Source of the DNA: Azospirillum oleiclasticum | GTDB taxonomy: Bacteria > Pseudomonadota > Alphaproteobacteria > Azospirillales > Azospirillaceae | NCBI RefSeq assembly: GCF_013423485.1 | Contig: NZ_JABFFR010000007.1 | Span: 248,001-312,000 of the forward strand | Length of the DNA: 64,000 nucleotides | Direction: 5' to 3' | In this document: positions 36,013-46,201 of the stretch, in pieces | How positions within the stretch are numbered: position 1 is the stretch's first letter | Layout of the letters: every line of letters begins with the position of its first letter | Position numbers and translations under genes: made by a program | The notes under the pieces: model-generated | What the model saw: the letters and a program-made list of their open reading frames with translations, nothing else | Database searches by the model: none | Told to the model about the DNA's origin: nothing

Positions 36013-38787
36013 TCAGGATTCCTGCTTCTTCAGAAGTACCGCGCTCAGGCCGATCAGCACCGGTATGGCGATCAGCAGGGGCAGGAACGACCAAGGCAGA
36101 TCCTCGAACCCCAGGGATTTCGAGAAGACGCCGCGCGAGATGGCCAGGAAATGTGTGGTCGGGTAGATGCGCCCGATGAAGGCGGCGACGCCTTCCAGGG
36201 ACGAAACCGGATCGATCATGCCGGAATATTGGGTCGCCGGGATCAGCGTGGCGATGGCGGTGCCGAAGATGGCGGCGATCTGGCTGCGCATGAAGGTGGA
36301 CATCAGCAGCCCCATGGCGGTCGCGGCCATGGTGTAGAGCACCGCGCCGGCGCAAAGCGCCAGGACGTTCCCGGTCGGCGGCACGCCGAACACGGTGGCC
36401 GCCAGCGCGATCATCAGGAGGAAGTTGAGCAGGGCGAGCCCGACATAGGGCAGTTGCTTGCCGAGCAGGAACTCCAGCCGGGTCACCGGCGTGACGTAGA
36501 GGTTGACGATCGAGCCCAGTTCCTTCTCCCGCACGACGCTGAGTGCGGCCAGCATCGCCGGGATCAGCAGCAGCAGGATCGGGATGACCGCCGGCACGAT
36601 GGCCTTCAGGCTCTCGACGTCCGGGTTGTAGCGGTAGCGGATCTCGATGGCCGCGAGACCGGACGCCCCGGTCCTGGCGGCCAGCCACTGGCTGTGCATG
36701 CCCTGCACATAGCCCCGGACGGTCTCGGCCCGCTGTGGCATGGAGCCGTCGATCCAGGCCCCGATCTGGACCGCCCGCCCGCGGGCGACGTCGCGCCCGA
36801 AGCCCGGCGGGATCTCGATCGCAAGCGACAGGTCGCCCGCGCGCATGCGCCGGTCCAGATCCTCGTAGTCGGCGATCGGTGGCCTTTCGACGAAGTAGCG
36901 GGACCCGGCGAGGTCGAGTTCGTAATCGCGGCTCGTCGAAGTCTGATCGCGGTCGAGCACCGCGAAGGACAGATCCTCGACATCCATGCTGATGCCGTAG
37001 CCCATGATGAACAGCAGCAGGATGCTGCCGACCAGGGCCAGGGTCGCGCGGATGGGGTCGCGGCGCAGTTCCAGCGCCTCCAGGAGCGTGTAGCTGAGCA
37101 TGCGCCGCGGGTTGAAGACGCGCTCGGCCGCGCGCTCGCCGGGCGTGCTGGCAGGGGACGGGCTGGCAGGGGACAGGCTGGCGGACGGTGCCGGTTCGGG
37201 GTTTTCCCGCACCGCGGCGGCGCTTTCCGCATGCCCGCCCACCGCGTCCTCCAGATAGCCGATGAAGGCGTCTTCCAGCGTATCGGCACCGCGCTGCCGG
37301 ACGAGTCCCGCGGGCGTGTCGCTGACCAGCACGCGGCCCGCGTGCATCAGCGAGATCCGGTCGCAGCGTTCGGCCTCGTTCATGAAATGCGTCGAGACGA
37401 AGATCGTCACCCGGTCCCGGCGCGCCAGGCCGATCATGATCCGCCAGAAGTCGTCGCGCGCGATCGGATCGACGCCGGAGGTCGGCTCGTCCAGGATCAG
37501 CATGGCCGGCCGGTGGACCATCGCGACGGCGAGGGACAGCCGCTGGCGCTGCCCGAGCGGCAGCGTGTCCGGCAACGCGTGCATCACGTCGGCGAGGCCG
37601 AAACGCTCCGCCACCTCGGCGACCCGGCCGGGGAGGACATCCTCGGCCACCTGGAACAGACGGGCGTGCAATTCCAGGTTCTGCCGGATGGTCAGCTCGG
37701 AGTAGAGCGAGAAGGCCTGCGACATGTAGCCGACCTGCCGGCGGGTCGCGATGTTGCGGGCGTCCACCGGCTGCCCGAACAGCCGCGCTTCCCCCTCGCT
37801 GGGCTGCAACAGGCCGGTCAGCATCTTCATCGTGGTCGTCTTGCCGCAGCCGTTGGAGCCGAGGAAGCCGAAGATTTCGCCGCGCCGTATCTGCAAGCTG
37901 ACATGGTCGACCGCGACGAAGTCGCCGAACCGCATGGTCAGACCCGTCGCTTCGATGACGATCCCGCCCTCCTCCTCAGGCCGGGGCACGATTTCGACCG
38001 GCTGGCGACCGCGGCGCTTCTCCTCGGGCATGAGCCCGATGAAGGCGTCCTCCAGCGTCGCCGTGCCTGTGCGCTCCAGCAGCTCCGGCGGGCTGCCGGT
38101 GGCCAGCACGCGCCCCTCGTCCATGGCGACGAGCCAGTCGAAGCGCGCGGCCTCCTCCATGTAGGCGGTGGCAACCACCACGCTCATGCCGGGCCGGCCC
38201 GCCCGTATCCGGTCGATCAGGTCCCAGAACTGCCGCCGCGACAGCGGGTCCACGCCGGTGGTCGGCTCGTCGAGGATCAGCAGATCCGGATCATGGATGA
38301 GCGCGCAGCACAGGCCGAGCTTCTGCTTCATGCCGCCGGACAGCTTGCCGGCTGGGCGGTCGATGAACGGGGCCAGCCCGGTGCTCGCCGTCAGGTCAGC
38401 GATGCGCCGCTCGCGCTCGGCCTTGCCCTGTCCGAACAGGCGCCCGAAGAAGTCCAGGTTCTCGGCGATCGAGAGCGACCGGTAGAGGTTCCTGCCGAGC
38501 CCCTGCGGCATGTAGGCGATGCGGGGGCAGACCTCCTTTCGGTGGCCGGCGCGCGCCATGCTGCCGCCCAGCACCTCGACCGTCCCGTCCTGCACGGCAC
38601 GAGCCCCGGCGACCAGCGACAGGAGGCTCGACTTGCCGACCCCGTCCGGGCCGATCAGCCCGACGACGCGGCCGGCCGGAAGGTCGAGGCTGACCCGGTC
38701 GATGGCCCGGACCTTGCCGTAGGCCAGGCCGACGTCGCGCAGACGCGCGACCGCGGGCAGGGCGGAACCCTCCGCGGCGCCCGTCAT
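36013..38787 (-). CDS. RbbA-like fused tandem ATPase/ABC-2 permease
   Basis: This 924-residue protein has two ABC ATPase domains followed by an ABC-2 membrane half. The first ATPase has GPDGVGKSS and [11 protein letters not shown]. The second has GSNGCGKTT but a degenerate signature ([12 protein letters not shown]). A proline/alanine-rich linker near 540-560 (repeats of SPA) precedes six helices, with [17 protein letters not shown] as the conserved loop. The order matches E. coli RbbA (YhiH), named a ribosome-associated ATPase but organised like an exporter. The ATG at 38787 overlaps the stop of the membrane fusion gene (ATGA). Confidence 0.88.
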   Translation of the reverse strand: MTGAAEGSALPAVARLRDVGLAYGKVRAIDRVSLDLPAGRVVGLIGPDGVGKSSLLSLVAGARAVQDGTVEVLGGSMARAGHRKEVCPRIAYMPQGLGRNLYRSLSIAENLDFFGRLFGQGKAERERRIADLTASTGLAPFIDRPAGKLSGGMKQKLGLCCALIHDPDLLILDEPTTGVDPLSRRQFWDLIDRIRAGRPGMSVVVATAYMEEAARFDWLVAMDEGRVLATGSPPELLERTGTATLEDAFIGLMPEEKRRGRQPVEIVPRPEEEGGIVIEATGLTMRFGDFVAVDHVSLQIRRGEIFGFLGSNGCGKTTTMKMLTGLLQPSEGEARLFGQPVDARNIATRRQVGYMSQAFSLYSELTIRQNLELHARLFQVAEDVLPGRVAEVAERFGLADVMHALPDTLPLGQRQRLSLAVAMVHRPAMLILDEPTSGVDPIARDDFWRIMIGLARRDRVTIFVSTHFMNEAERCDRISLMHAGRVLVSDTPAGLVRQRGADTLEDAFIGYLEDAVGGHAESAAAVRENPEPAPSASLSPASPSPASTPGERAAERVFNPRRMLSYTLLEALELRRDPIRATLALVGSILLLFIMGYGISMDVEDLSFAVLDRDQTSTSRDYELDLAGSRYFVERPPIADYEDLDRRMRAGDLSLAIEIPPGFGRDVARGRAVQIGAWIDGSMPQRAETVRGYVQGMHSQWLAARTGASGLAAIEIRYRYNPDVESLKAIVPAVIPILLLLIPAMLAALSVVREKELGSIVNLYVTPVTRLEFLLGKQLPYVGLALLNFLLMIALAATVFGVPPTGNVLALCAGAVLYTMAATAMGLLMSTFMRSQIAAIFGTAIATLIPATQYSGMIDPVSSLEGVAAFIGRIYPTTHFLAISRGVFSKSLGFEDLPWSFLPLLIAIPVLIGLSAVLLKKQES

Positions 38788-39854
38788 GTCAGAAGGTTCT
38801 GAAGGTTGCCGGGCCACCCGGTGTCCGGGGCGATCCTCACATAGGCCACGCCCGGCAACCCGGTCTTCACGTCGCGGATGTGCTTCTTCAGCAATTCGGG
38901 CGGTATCTGGGCCTTGATCCGGAACATGAGCTTCTGGCGTTCGCTCGCCGTCTCCACGGTCTTGGGGGTGAACTGGGCGACGTCGGCCACGAAGGTTGCC
39001 TTGGCGGGAATCACGTATTGCGGCAGCGCGTCGAGGACGATCCGCACCTCGGTCCCGATCCTCACCCGCCCGGCGGCTTCCGTCGGCAGGAAGAAGGTCA
39101 TGTGGACGTCGCTCAGATCGACCATGTTCAGCACCCGGCCGCCGGCGCCGAGCACCTCCCCCGGCTGCGCCACCCGGAACTGGACACGCCCGTCCCGCGG
39201 CGACCGGAGGGTGCCGTCGCGGATGTCGGCCTGGATGAGTTCGATGGTGGCCGAGGCGGCGTCGACCGCCGCCTCGGCGTTGATGATCTGGGCCTCGGCC
39301 GTGGCGATCGCGGCATCGCCCGCCGCGACCTGGGCGTTTGCCGCGCTGACGGCGGCGTTGGCACTCTCGAACCGGGCCAGGTCGGTGTCGAGGACCTGCT
39401 GCGAGGTCGTGCCCCGCGCCTGGAGCTCCTCGGATCGTGCCAGTTGCTTGCGGGCGACGTCCCTTTCCGCCTCGCGCTGGGCCACGAGGGCGAGCGCGGC
39501 CTGCCGCTCGGCCTGGCGTTGACGCACTTGGTGACGGGCGGCGTCGACACCGATGACGGCCTGCCGCTTCTGCGCCTCGGCCTGCCTGAGCTGGGCCTGC
39601 AGCACGTCGGTGTCCATCTGGGCCAGCACCTGGCCGGCGGTGACGAAGTCGCCTTCATTGACCAGGATGTCCTTCACCCGGCCCGCTGTTTTCGTGGCGA
39701 TGTCGATCTCGACCGCCTCGATCCGGCCGTTGCCGCTGGCCAGTCCGGCCGGAAGCCCCTCGGGCTGCAGGACGTGCCAGAGCCCATAGAGAACCGCGGC
39801 GGCTACCACCACGGCCGCAACCCGGTACAGCCACCGGTTCGCCTTCCTGTCCAT
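38784..39854 (-). CDS. HlyD-family membrane fusion protein (YhiI-like)
   Basis: This 356-residue periplasmic adaptor is anchored by one N-terminal helix (about 9-26). It has a split lipoyl domain ([18 protein letters not shown], later [18 protein letters not shown]) flanking a long alpha-helical hairpin (about 85-215, rich in Ala, Gln, Glu and Arg) and a beta-barrel domain. It is the first gene of the three-gene exporter operon and would link the ABC-2 pump to an outer-membrane channel encoded elsewhere. Confidence 0.9.
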   Translation of the reverse strand: MDRKANRWLYRVAAVVVAAAVLYGLWHVLQPEGLPAGLASGNGRIEAVEIDIATKTAGRVKDILVNEGDFVTAGQVLAQMDTDVLQAQLRQAEAQKRQAVIGVDAARHQVRQRQAERQAALALVAQREAERDVARKQLARSEELQARGTTSQQVLDTDLARFESANAAVSAANAQVAAGDAAIATAEAQIINAEAAVDAASATIELIQADIRDGTLRSPRDGRVQFRVAQPGEVLGAGGRVLNMVDLSDVHMTFFLPTEAAGRVRIGTEVRIVLDALPQYVIPAKATFVADVAQFTPKTVETASERQKLMFRIKAQIPPELLKKHIRDVKTGLPGVAYVRIAPDTGWPGNLQNLLT

Positions 39855-40000
39855 TCACCGATCCATTCTCTTGCGGGCGCTGCCTCGCGGGGCACCGACG
39901 CCCAGGGCCACCCGCATGGTGCCACAGCGCTGGCCGGCCTCAACCCGCATCTTGTCCGGCTCGCAAACCCCGTGGTTGCACGTTGCCCTGTAACCCGCCT

Positions 40001-43000
40001 TTACATGGCTTTCGCTCCGATTGCACCGGGATGGGGATGAGGGCTTGACACGCTGCTGACAACAACCGTCGGCTTGATCCGGAACCAGGCCGCATAGAGA
40101 GCGGGGAGGAAGAGCAGGATCAGCACTGTGCCGACCGCGGTGCCGCCGATCAGCGTGTAGGCCATCGATCCCCAGAACACGGAGTGCGTGAGCGGGATGA
40201 AGGCCAGCACCGCGGCAAGGGCGGTCAGGATCACGGGCCGCGTGCGTTGCACCGTGGCCTCGATGACGGCGTGATAGTCGTCGAGACCGGCCGCGCGGTT
40301 CTCCTTGATCTGCTCGGTGAGGATCAGCGTGTTGCGCATCAGGATGCCGGCCAGCCCGATCAGGCCCAGGATCGCGTTGAATCCGAAGGGCTGGTCGAAG
40401 ACGAGCAGCGCCGGAACGACACCGGCGAGGCCAAGCGGTGCCGTCAGCATCACCATGGCCATCGTCGAGAAGGATCGAACCTGCAGCATGACGACGATCA
40501 GCGTGACGGCGATCATGACCGGGAAAATCGTCACCAGCGCGGCGTTGGCCTTGGCGGCCTCCTCGATCGATCCCCCCATGTCGATGCGATAGCCGGCCGG
40601 AAGGGAGGCGATCAGCGGCTGCAGGGCCGTCATCACCTGTTTCGAAACCTCCGGAGGCTGGGTCGCCTGGTCGATGTCGGAGCGGACCGTGATGACGGGG
40701 ACCCGATCACGGCGCTTCAGGACCGGCTCCTCCAGACGGACTTCCGAATGGCCGATCTGGTCGAGCGGAATCTGCCGGCCGCTCCGGCTCACCAGCGAGA
40801 AATCGACGAGGCGCGCCGGGTCCAGCCGCTCCGCCCCGGCGCTGCGCGCCACGACGGCGACGTTGCGGATGTTCTCGCGGACCTCGGTCACGGGAATGCC
40901 GGTGAGGAGGAACTGAAGCTGCTGGCTGACGTCCACCGACGAAAGCCCGATCAGGTTCAGCCGATCCTGGTCCGGTATGAAGCGAAGCACAGGTGCACGA
41001 TTTCCCCAGTCACGGTTCGCCTCCCGCACGTCGGGGACCGTCCGCATGATGTCGAGAACCTTTTGCGAGATGCGGTAGAGTTGCTCGGGGTCGGGTCCCA
41101 TGACCCGGAATTCGACGGGAAACGGTGAGGGAGGACCGAAGACGAACTGTGTGACGCGCACATAGGCCTCGGGCGCGAGCCCCTGGACCACCGCCGCACG
41201 GAGTCGGTGCTTCAGCGCTTCGCGCGCTTCGGCGTCCGGCGTCAGCACGACGATCTTGGCGAAGGCGGGATCGGGCAGTTCCGGCGCCAGCGCCAGATAG
41301 AACCGCGGCGCCCCCTGGCCGACATAGCTGGTGACGATCTCGGCCTCGGGCTGCTCCTTGAGCCACCGCTCGATCGTCCCGACCGCGGCGGTGGTCGTCT
41401 CGATGCTGCTGCCTTCCGGCAGGCGGACCTCCACGAGCACTTCGGGGCGGTCGGAAGTCGGGAAGAACTGCTGCTTGACGCCACCCATGCCGACGACCGA
41501 GACCGCGAAGGCGATGCCGACGATGCCGCAGGTCAGGAACTTGTGGCGAACGGCGACGCCGATGAGCCGCCGCAGGCGCCGGTAGTTCGGGGTGTCGTAG
41601 ATGGCGTGGTGGCCGCCCTCGACCGGCTTGATCGCGGGCAGCATCTTGACGCCGAGATAGGGCGTGAAGACCACGGCGACGATCCAGGAGACGATGAGGG
41701 CGAAACCGACCACCCAGAAGATGTTGCCGGCGTACTCACCGGCCGTCGAGGGCGCGAAGCCGACCGGCAGGAAGCCGGCGACCGTCACCAGAGTGCCCGA
41801 CAGCATCGGCGCCGCGGTGTGGCTCCACGCATAGGCCGCCGCCTTGATGCGGTCCATACCCTCTTCCATCTTCACCACCATCACCTCGATGGCGATGATC
41901 GCGTCGTCCACGAGAAGGCCGAGCGCCAGAATGAGGGCGCCGAGCGTGATGCGGTCGAAGAACCGGCCGGTCTCCAGCATGATGAGGAACACGGCGGCAA
42001 GCGTCAGCGGGACGGCGGCCGCAACGACGATGCCGACGCGCCAGCCGAGGCTGACGAGGCTGACGAGCAGCACCACGCCCAGGGCCATCGCGAACTTCAT
42101 CATGAATTCGTCGACCGCGTGGGTGATGTTGACGGCCTGGTCGGTCACCTTGTCGAGCGTCATCCCGAGCGGCAGCGTCGCGGCGATGGCCGCGGTCCGG
42201 TCCTGCAGCGCCCGGCCGAGCGCGAGACCGTCCCAACCCTCCTGCATCACCGCCGCGAGCATGATGGTGGGTTCGCCCTGATGCCGGATGAGGAATGTGG
42301 GAGGGTCCTGATAGCCGCGGCGGACCTCGGCGATGTCGGAGAGCTTCAGCGTCCGCCGGGCGGCGACGATCGGGGTGTCGGCGATCGCCTGCACGCTGTC
42401 ATAGGCGCCGTCGACCCGGATGAAGACCTGGGGTCCCCTGGCGTCGATCGATCCCGCCGGGGTGACGGTGTTCTGCCGCTGCAAGGCGGCGAGGATATCC
42501 TGCGGCGATACGCCGAGGGTGGCCAGTCTGGCGAAGGAGAACTCGACGAATATCTGCTCGGGACGTTCGCCGAGGATGTTGATCTTCTTGACGCCGGGAA
42601 CGTGCAGAAGGTCCTGGCGGATCACCTCGGCCTGCCTGACCAGCTCGCGCATCGGCATGGCTTTGGCCTTGAGCGCGTAGAGGGCGAAGCTCACGTCCGC
42701 GTATTCGTCGTTGATGAAGGGACCGAACACGCCGGGCGGCAGGTTGCGGGTTTCGTCCCCGAGCTTCTTGCGGGCCTGATAGAACTCCTCCTGCACCGCC
42801 GATGGCGGCGTGCTGTCCTTCAGCGTCAACGTCATGAGCGCGAGGCCCGGCCGCGTGGTGGTGTCAACCCGGTCGTACCAGGCCAGTTCCTGGAGCCGCT
42901 TCTCCAGCGGCTCGGCGACGAGATCCTGCATCTCGCGCGCCGTCGCGCCCGGCCATGCCGCCGTGACCGTCAGGTTCTTGATGGTGAAGCTCGGGTCCTC

Positions 43001-43111
43001 CGCCCGCCCGAGCTTGGCGAAGGCGTAGACTCCGGCGGCCACCAGCAGGATGATGAAGAACAACGTGACGGCCCGTTCGCGAACGGCGATCGCGGAAAGA
43101 TTGAGGTTCAT
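40001..43111 (-). CDS. RND efflux transporter, inner-membrane pump
   Basis: This 1036-residue proton-driven pump is of the AcrB/MexF superfamily. It has a transmembrane helix at the N-terminus, two large periplasmic loops, and twelve helices in all. The central helix carries the paired aspartates of the proton relay in GLLVDDAIIAIEVMV. The second half contains SDRPEVLVEVRLPEGSS and the C-terminal LIGLAGILMRNTLIL. It is translated from an ATG overlapping the stop of the adaptor gene. No outer-membrane factor gene accompanies it. The substrate range is unknown; the regulator is likely the TetR protein at 46202. Confidence 0.93.
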   Translation of the reverse strand: MNLNLSAIAVRERAVTLFFIILLVAAGVYAFAKLGRAEDPSFTIKNLTVTAAWPGATAREMQDLVAEPLEKRLQELAWYDRVDTTTRPGLALMTLTLKDSTPPSAVQEEFYQARKKLGDETRNLPPGVFGPFINDEYADVSFALYALKAKAMPMRELVRQAEVIRQDLLHVPGVKKINILGERPEQIFVEFSFARLATLGVSPQDILAALQRQNTVTPAGSIDARGPQVFIRVDGAYDSVQAIADTPIVAARRTLKLSDIAEVRRGYQDPPTFLIRHQGEPTIMLAAVMQEGWDGLALGRALQDRTAAIAATLPLGMTLDKVTDQAVNITHAVDEFMMKFAMALGVVLLVSLVSLGWRVGIVVAAAVPLTLAAVFLIMLETGRFFDRITLGALILALGLLVDDAIIAIEVMVVKMEEGMDRIKAAAYAWSHTAAPMLSGTLVTVAGFLPVGFAPSTAGEYAGNIFWVVGFALIVSWIVAVVFTPYLGVKMLPAIKPVEGGHHAIYDTPNYRRLRRLIGVAVRHKFLTCGIVGIAFAVSVVGMGGVKQQFFPTSDRPEVLVEVRLPEGSSIETTTAAVGTIERWLKEQPEAEIVTSYVGQGAPRFYLALAPELPDPAFAKIVVLTPDAEAREALKHRLRAAVVQGLAPEAYVRVTQFVFGPPSPFPVEFRVMGPDPEQLYRISQKVLDIMRTVPDVREANRDWGNRAPVLRFIPDQDRLNLIGLSSVDVSQQLQFLLTGIPVTEVRENIRNVAVVARSAGAERLDPARLVDFSLVSRSGRQIPLDQIGHSEVRLEEPVLKRRDRVPVITVRSDIDQATQPPEVSKQVMTALQPLIASLPAGYRIDMGGSIEEAAKANAALVTIFPVMIAVTLIVVMLQVRSFSTMAMVMLTAPLGLAGVVPALLVFDQPFGFNAILGLIGLAGILMRNTLILTEQIKENRAAGLDDYHAVIEATVQRTRPVILTALAAVLAFIPLTHSVFWGSMAYTLIGGTAVGTVLILLFLPALYAAWFRIKPTVVVSSVSSPHPHPGAIGAKAM

Positions 43112-44223
43112 CGGTCGGCCCCGATTTCGGACGCGGTTCTTACGCGGGCGCCGTCCTGCAGAAGATGGGCGCCGAGCGAAACGATCGGATCACCCGGGCT
43201 CAGACCGGAAACCACGGCGGCTTCGCCGCTCAGCCGAACCAGTTCGACGGGCCGGAAGTGCACGGTCGAGGTGGCGCGGTCCAGGATCCAGACACCGGTC
43301 TTCTCGCCGTTGTCGAGAATGGCCCCCAGCGGCACCTGGACCTGTGGGCGGCTCGTCCGGTTCACCATCCAGATCGTCACCGTCGCGCCGAGCGGTGCCT
43401 GCGCGGCCTCGCCGTCAAGCACATAGCGGGCCTCGTAGGTTCGTGTCTGGACGTCGGCCGCGTTCGACAACTGCCGGAGCTGTGCCTTGGAGCGACGTCC
43501 ATCGTCCCCGTACACGCTGGCCTCGACGATCGAGCCGATCGCCGGCCGGACCGTTTCGGGAAGCGCCACCACCGCTTCGCGCGGACCGGCCTGGGCAAGC
43601 CGGACCACGACCTGGCCGGCTGAGACCACCTGGCCCGGATCGCCGAGCGTTTCGACCACCGTACCGTCCGCGTCCGCCACCAGCAGCGCGTAGGTTGCCT
43701 CGTTCTCGGCGACACGGGTTTCGGCTTCGGCGACGGCGAGCTGTGCGGTCGCTGTCTCCAGTGCGGCTTTCGCCTGCTCGTAACGCTGTCGGCTCGCTGC
43801 CAACCCGCTCGTCACAAGGGCTGCGTAACGTTTTTCGTCGGCACTCACCTGAACCCGGACCGCACGCGCCGCCACGACGGCGTTGCGCTTCGCCGTGAGC
43901 GCAAGCTGCAGATCGTTGTCGTCGATCCGCATCAGCGGCTGACCGGCTTTGACCTCCTGACCGACATCCACGAACCGTTCCAGGATCTTGCCGGGCACAC
44001 GGAAGCCGAGGTTGCTCTGGACCCTCGCCCCGATGACGCCCGTGAAGCCCCGTTGGAAACCGGTCACCGGGGTTGCCGTGACATGCCGGACGATCGGTGG
44101 CTCCTGCCTGGGGTCGCTCACGGCCGAGGCTTCCTGTGTGCGCAGGGAGAGCGTCACGAACGCGGCTGCGCCCAGCGCTGCCGTCAGAACACCCCCCAGC
44201 ACGATCATGGGACTCTTCTTCAT
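43108..44223 (-). CDS. RND efflux periplasmic adaptor protein
   Basis: This 371-residue membrane fusion protein starts at the ATG at 44223. It has an N-terminal signal/anchor (MIVLGGVLTAALGAAAFVTL), lipoyl half-motifs (GFRVPGKILERFVDVGQEV and DADGTVVETLGDPGQVV), a helical hairpin between them (about 100-170), then beta-barrel and membrane-proximal domains. It pairs with the RND pump through an ATGA overlap. Its start lies about 20 bases from the 51-base inverted repeat, so it should have a very short 5' untranslated leader. Confidence 0.92.
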   Translation of the reverse strand: MKKSPMIVLGGVLTAALGAAAFVTLSLRTQEASAVSDPRQEPPIVRHVTATPVTGFQRGFTGVIGARVQSNLGFRVPGKILERFVDVGQEVKAGQPLMRIDDNDLQLALTAKRNAVVAARAVRVQVSADEKRYAALVTSGLAASRQRYEQAKAALETATAQLAVAEAETRVAENEATYALLVADADGTVVETLGDPGQVVSAGQVVVRLAQAGPREAVVALPETVRPAIGSIVEASVYGDDGRRSKAQLRQLSNAADVQTRTYEARYVLDGEAAQAPLGATVTIWMVNRTSRPQVQVPLGAILDNGEKTGVWILDRATSTVHFRPVELVRLSGEAAVVSGLSPGDPIVSLGAHLLQDGARVRTASEIGADR

Positions 44224-44242
44224 GCCCGCCGCCTCAGGTAAA

Positions 44243-44293
44243 TTAGATTGCGTTCGACATCTATATCCGCTATAGATGTCGAACGCAATCTAA
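44243..44293. promoter_or_regulatory. 51-bp perfect inverted repeat with mirror-image promoters
   Basis: The 23-base arm at 44243-44265 (beginning TTAGATTGCG, ending CATCTATA) is repeated perfectly inverted at 44271-44293, with a 5-base centre TCCGC. Read on either strand it contains TTGCGT, a 17-base spacer and TATAGA, so it offers two overlapping divergent sigma-70 promoters. Each arm also contains the imperfect palindrome TAGAT-N10-ATCTA, which suits a TetR dimer. On the minus strand it would serve the RND operon (start 44223) and on the plus strand the SDR gene (start 44437). A variant of the arm precedes tetR at 46165. Confidence 0.8.
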
Positions 44294-44436
44294 ATGAGAG
44301 GCCGACCAAGACCGGCAGCCGCACCCGGTGGGAGATGAACCGGCCGACCGCGATCAGGAAGCGACGGAAATCCTTCGAATACCGCCAACGCTCGACACGC
44401 GACAATCGGACATAAACAAAGTGATCACAAGACGAG

Positions 44437-45270
44437 ATGAATGAAATGAGCCCATCGGAGAATCAAAGCCATAACGTCGCTCTGGTCACGGGGGCTTCGT
44501 CCGGCATCGGATACGCGACGGCCAAGGCGCTGCGGGCCGCAGGCTTTGACGTGATCGGGACCAGCCGCCACGCGACGGCAAAGGGGCCGGATGGCATCAC
44601 CATGCTGGCCTGCGATGTGACCGACGACGCATCGGTGGCGAACCTCGTCAATGATGTGCTGGACGCGACCGGCCGCATCGACCTGCTGGTCAACAACGCC
44701 GGAGTCGGTCTTTTCGGTGGCGCGGAGGAGTCCTCCCTCGACCAGGCCCGGATGTTGTTCGACGTGAACGTGTTCGGTGTCATCCGTATGACCAACGCCG
44801 TGCTGCCGATCATGCGCCGTCAGGAAAAAGGCAGAATAATCAATCTGAGCTCGGCGCATGGATTTATTCCAGCCCCTTATTTTTCACTGTATTCGGCAAC
44901 AAAGCATGCCGTCGAAGGCTACTCCCAGTCGCTTGACCACGAACTGCGCACGCTCGGCATTCGCGTGGTGCTGGTCGAACCGGCCTACACACGAACCCCC
45001 TTCGACGCGAATCTCATCAAGCCGGATCGATTGCTCGATGCCTATGAGTCTGCGCGCGCGGACGTGGCCGCGGCTGTGGAGGAAGCGATCAGGAAAGGCG
45101 ATACGCCCGAGATCGTGGCCGGGACCATCGTGAAGGCGGCGACGGATACAGATCCCAAACCACGCTACCCGGCGGGGAAACTGGCTCGTCAGGTCAGCGT
45201 GCTGCGCCGCTTCGTCCCCGCCTCCGCATTCGACAGGAGCCTGCGCAAGATGCTTCGGCTGCCGGTCTGA
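44437..45270 (+). CDS. Short-chain dehydrogenase/reductase
   Basis: This 277-residue classical SDR has the nucleotide-binding TGASSGIG at 18-25, NNAG at 86-89, and catalytic Ser139, Tyr152 and Lys156 (YSATK). The fold and size fit NADP-dependent oxidoreductases. Its substrate is unknown. The sequence around 44830-44900 is noticeably AT-rich compared with the rest of the window, which suits recent acquisition. It is read divergently from the RND operon and from the same symmetrical promoter region. The ribosome site is weak, and an ATG three codons further on (44446) is also possible. Confidence 0.88.
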   Translation: MNEMSPSENQSHNVALVTGASSGIGYATAKALRAAGFDVIGTSRHATAKGPDGITMLACDVTDDASVANLVNDVLDATGRIDLLVNNAGVGLFGGAEESSLDQARMLFDVNVFGVIRMTNAVLPIMRRQEKGRIINLSSAHGFIPAPYFSLYSATKHAVEGYSQSLDHELRTLGIRVVLVEPAYTRTPFDANLIKPDRLLDAYESARADVAAAVEEAIRKGDTPEIVAGTIVKAATDTDPKPRYPAGKLARQVSVLRRFVPASAFDRSLRKMLRLPV

Positions 45271-45343
45271 CCAAGCCGCGACGTGACCACGGGGTCCTTG
45301 CGGGGGGCGATCACGTCCCCCCCGGTTTCAAGAAGGCCATCTC

Positions 45344-46060
45344 ATGAACGTCCTGTCCCGCCGGGAAAATCCGGCGTCCTCGGCGCCCGTATACACAGTG
45401 CCGCTCGGCGTTCTCGCGGGGCCGATCGCACCGACCATGCTCTGCCTTGCCGCGCCGACGACCCTTGATGATGGCGAACGGCGGGATCGGCGGGGGTGTC
45501 TCCTCGTCCGTCGCGCGGGCGTTGGGAGCGAAACGCCGCGACGATGCCGAAGCGCTGATCTGGCACGCGGTCGTCCTGGCCTGCGCATTCGGCATCCTCT
45601 TCACGACGGCGGCTTTCCTGGCCGGACCGATGCTTTACCGGGCGATGGGGGGAACGGGACCGACCCTGACCGCGGCGCTCACATATTCCGGTGTCGTGTT
45701 CGCGGGCTCCATCCCGGTCTGGGTCACCGCCTTGCTGTCGTCGGCCCTGCGCGGCGCCGGGAACGTGAATGTTCCGGCGCTCGTGATCACGTCCGGCACC
45801 ATCCTCCTCATCATCCTGTCACCGGCCCTGATCTTCGGCTGGGGGCCCTTTCCCCGCCTCGGCGTTGCGGGCGGCGGGGCCGCGGTGGTGATCGACCATA
45901 TGTTCGCCGCGCTTGCCCTGATGCTGTATCTGCGATCCCCGAAGAGCCTTCTGAAACTCAGGATCGTTCCGCTGCGCACGGGCTTGTCCAGGGACATCCT
46001 GGGTGTCGGCCTGCTGTCGGCGATCGGCACCGTCCAGGTCAATCCCACGGTCGGCGAGTG
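45344..46060 (+). pseudogene. MATE efflux protein remnant, internally deleted and frameshifted
   Basis: The frame starting at the ATG at 45344 opens like a MATE transporter (VLAGPIAPTMLCLAAPT), but after about 39 codons it becomes nonsense. From about 45471 the +1 frame continues as recognisable MATE (NGGIGGGVSSSVARALGAKRR, then LRGAGNVNVPALVITSG, FPRLGVAGGGAAVVIDHM, then LSAIGTVQVNPTV). About 45 residues that belong between these pieces are missing. Similarity ends near 46060, where a whole protein (about 450 residues) would be only half complete. Two lesions therefore make this gene non-functional. It sits between the SDR and tetR genes. Confidence 0.8.
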
Positions 46061-46164
46061 CCGCGGCGGCCACCAACCGGCGCGTCACGCTGTTCTTCAC
46101 CGGTCGCGCGCTGCGCGCGTTGATTGCCGATGCCATCCGGATTGCATTCACCGTCCCTGCTTCT

Positions 46165-46187
46165 TATAGAATATGGTCGAAATCTAA
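46165..46187 (+). promoter_or_regulatory. Operator-like variant of the inverted-repeat arm, before tetR
   Basis: This 23-base stretch begins TATAGA and ends AATCTAA, exactly like the right arm of the 51-base inverted repeat at 44271-44293, and agrees with it at 16 of 23 positions. It ends 14 bases before the ATG of the TetR gene. The shared ends and equal length suggest that the same protein binds both, giving autoregulation. The match is seen; the binding is inferred. Confidence 0.5.
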
Positions 46188-46201
46188 CAAAGGGGCCGAC
46201 T

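Noticed and set aside
44294..44405. A minus-strand frame (44220-44405) that vaguely resembles a transposase end.
   Set aside because: Similarity is limited to a few charged residues and it would run through the operator-promoter region.
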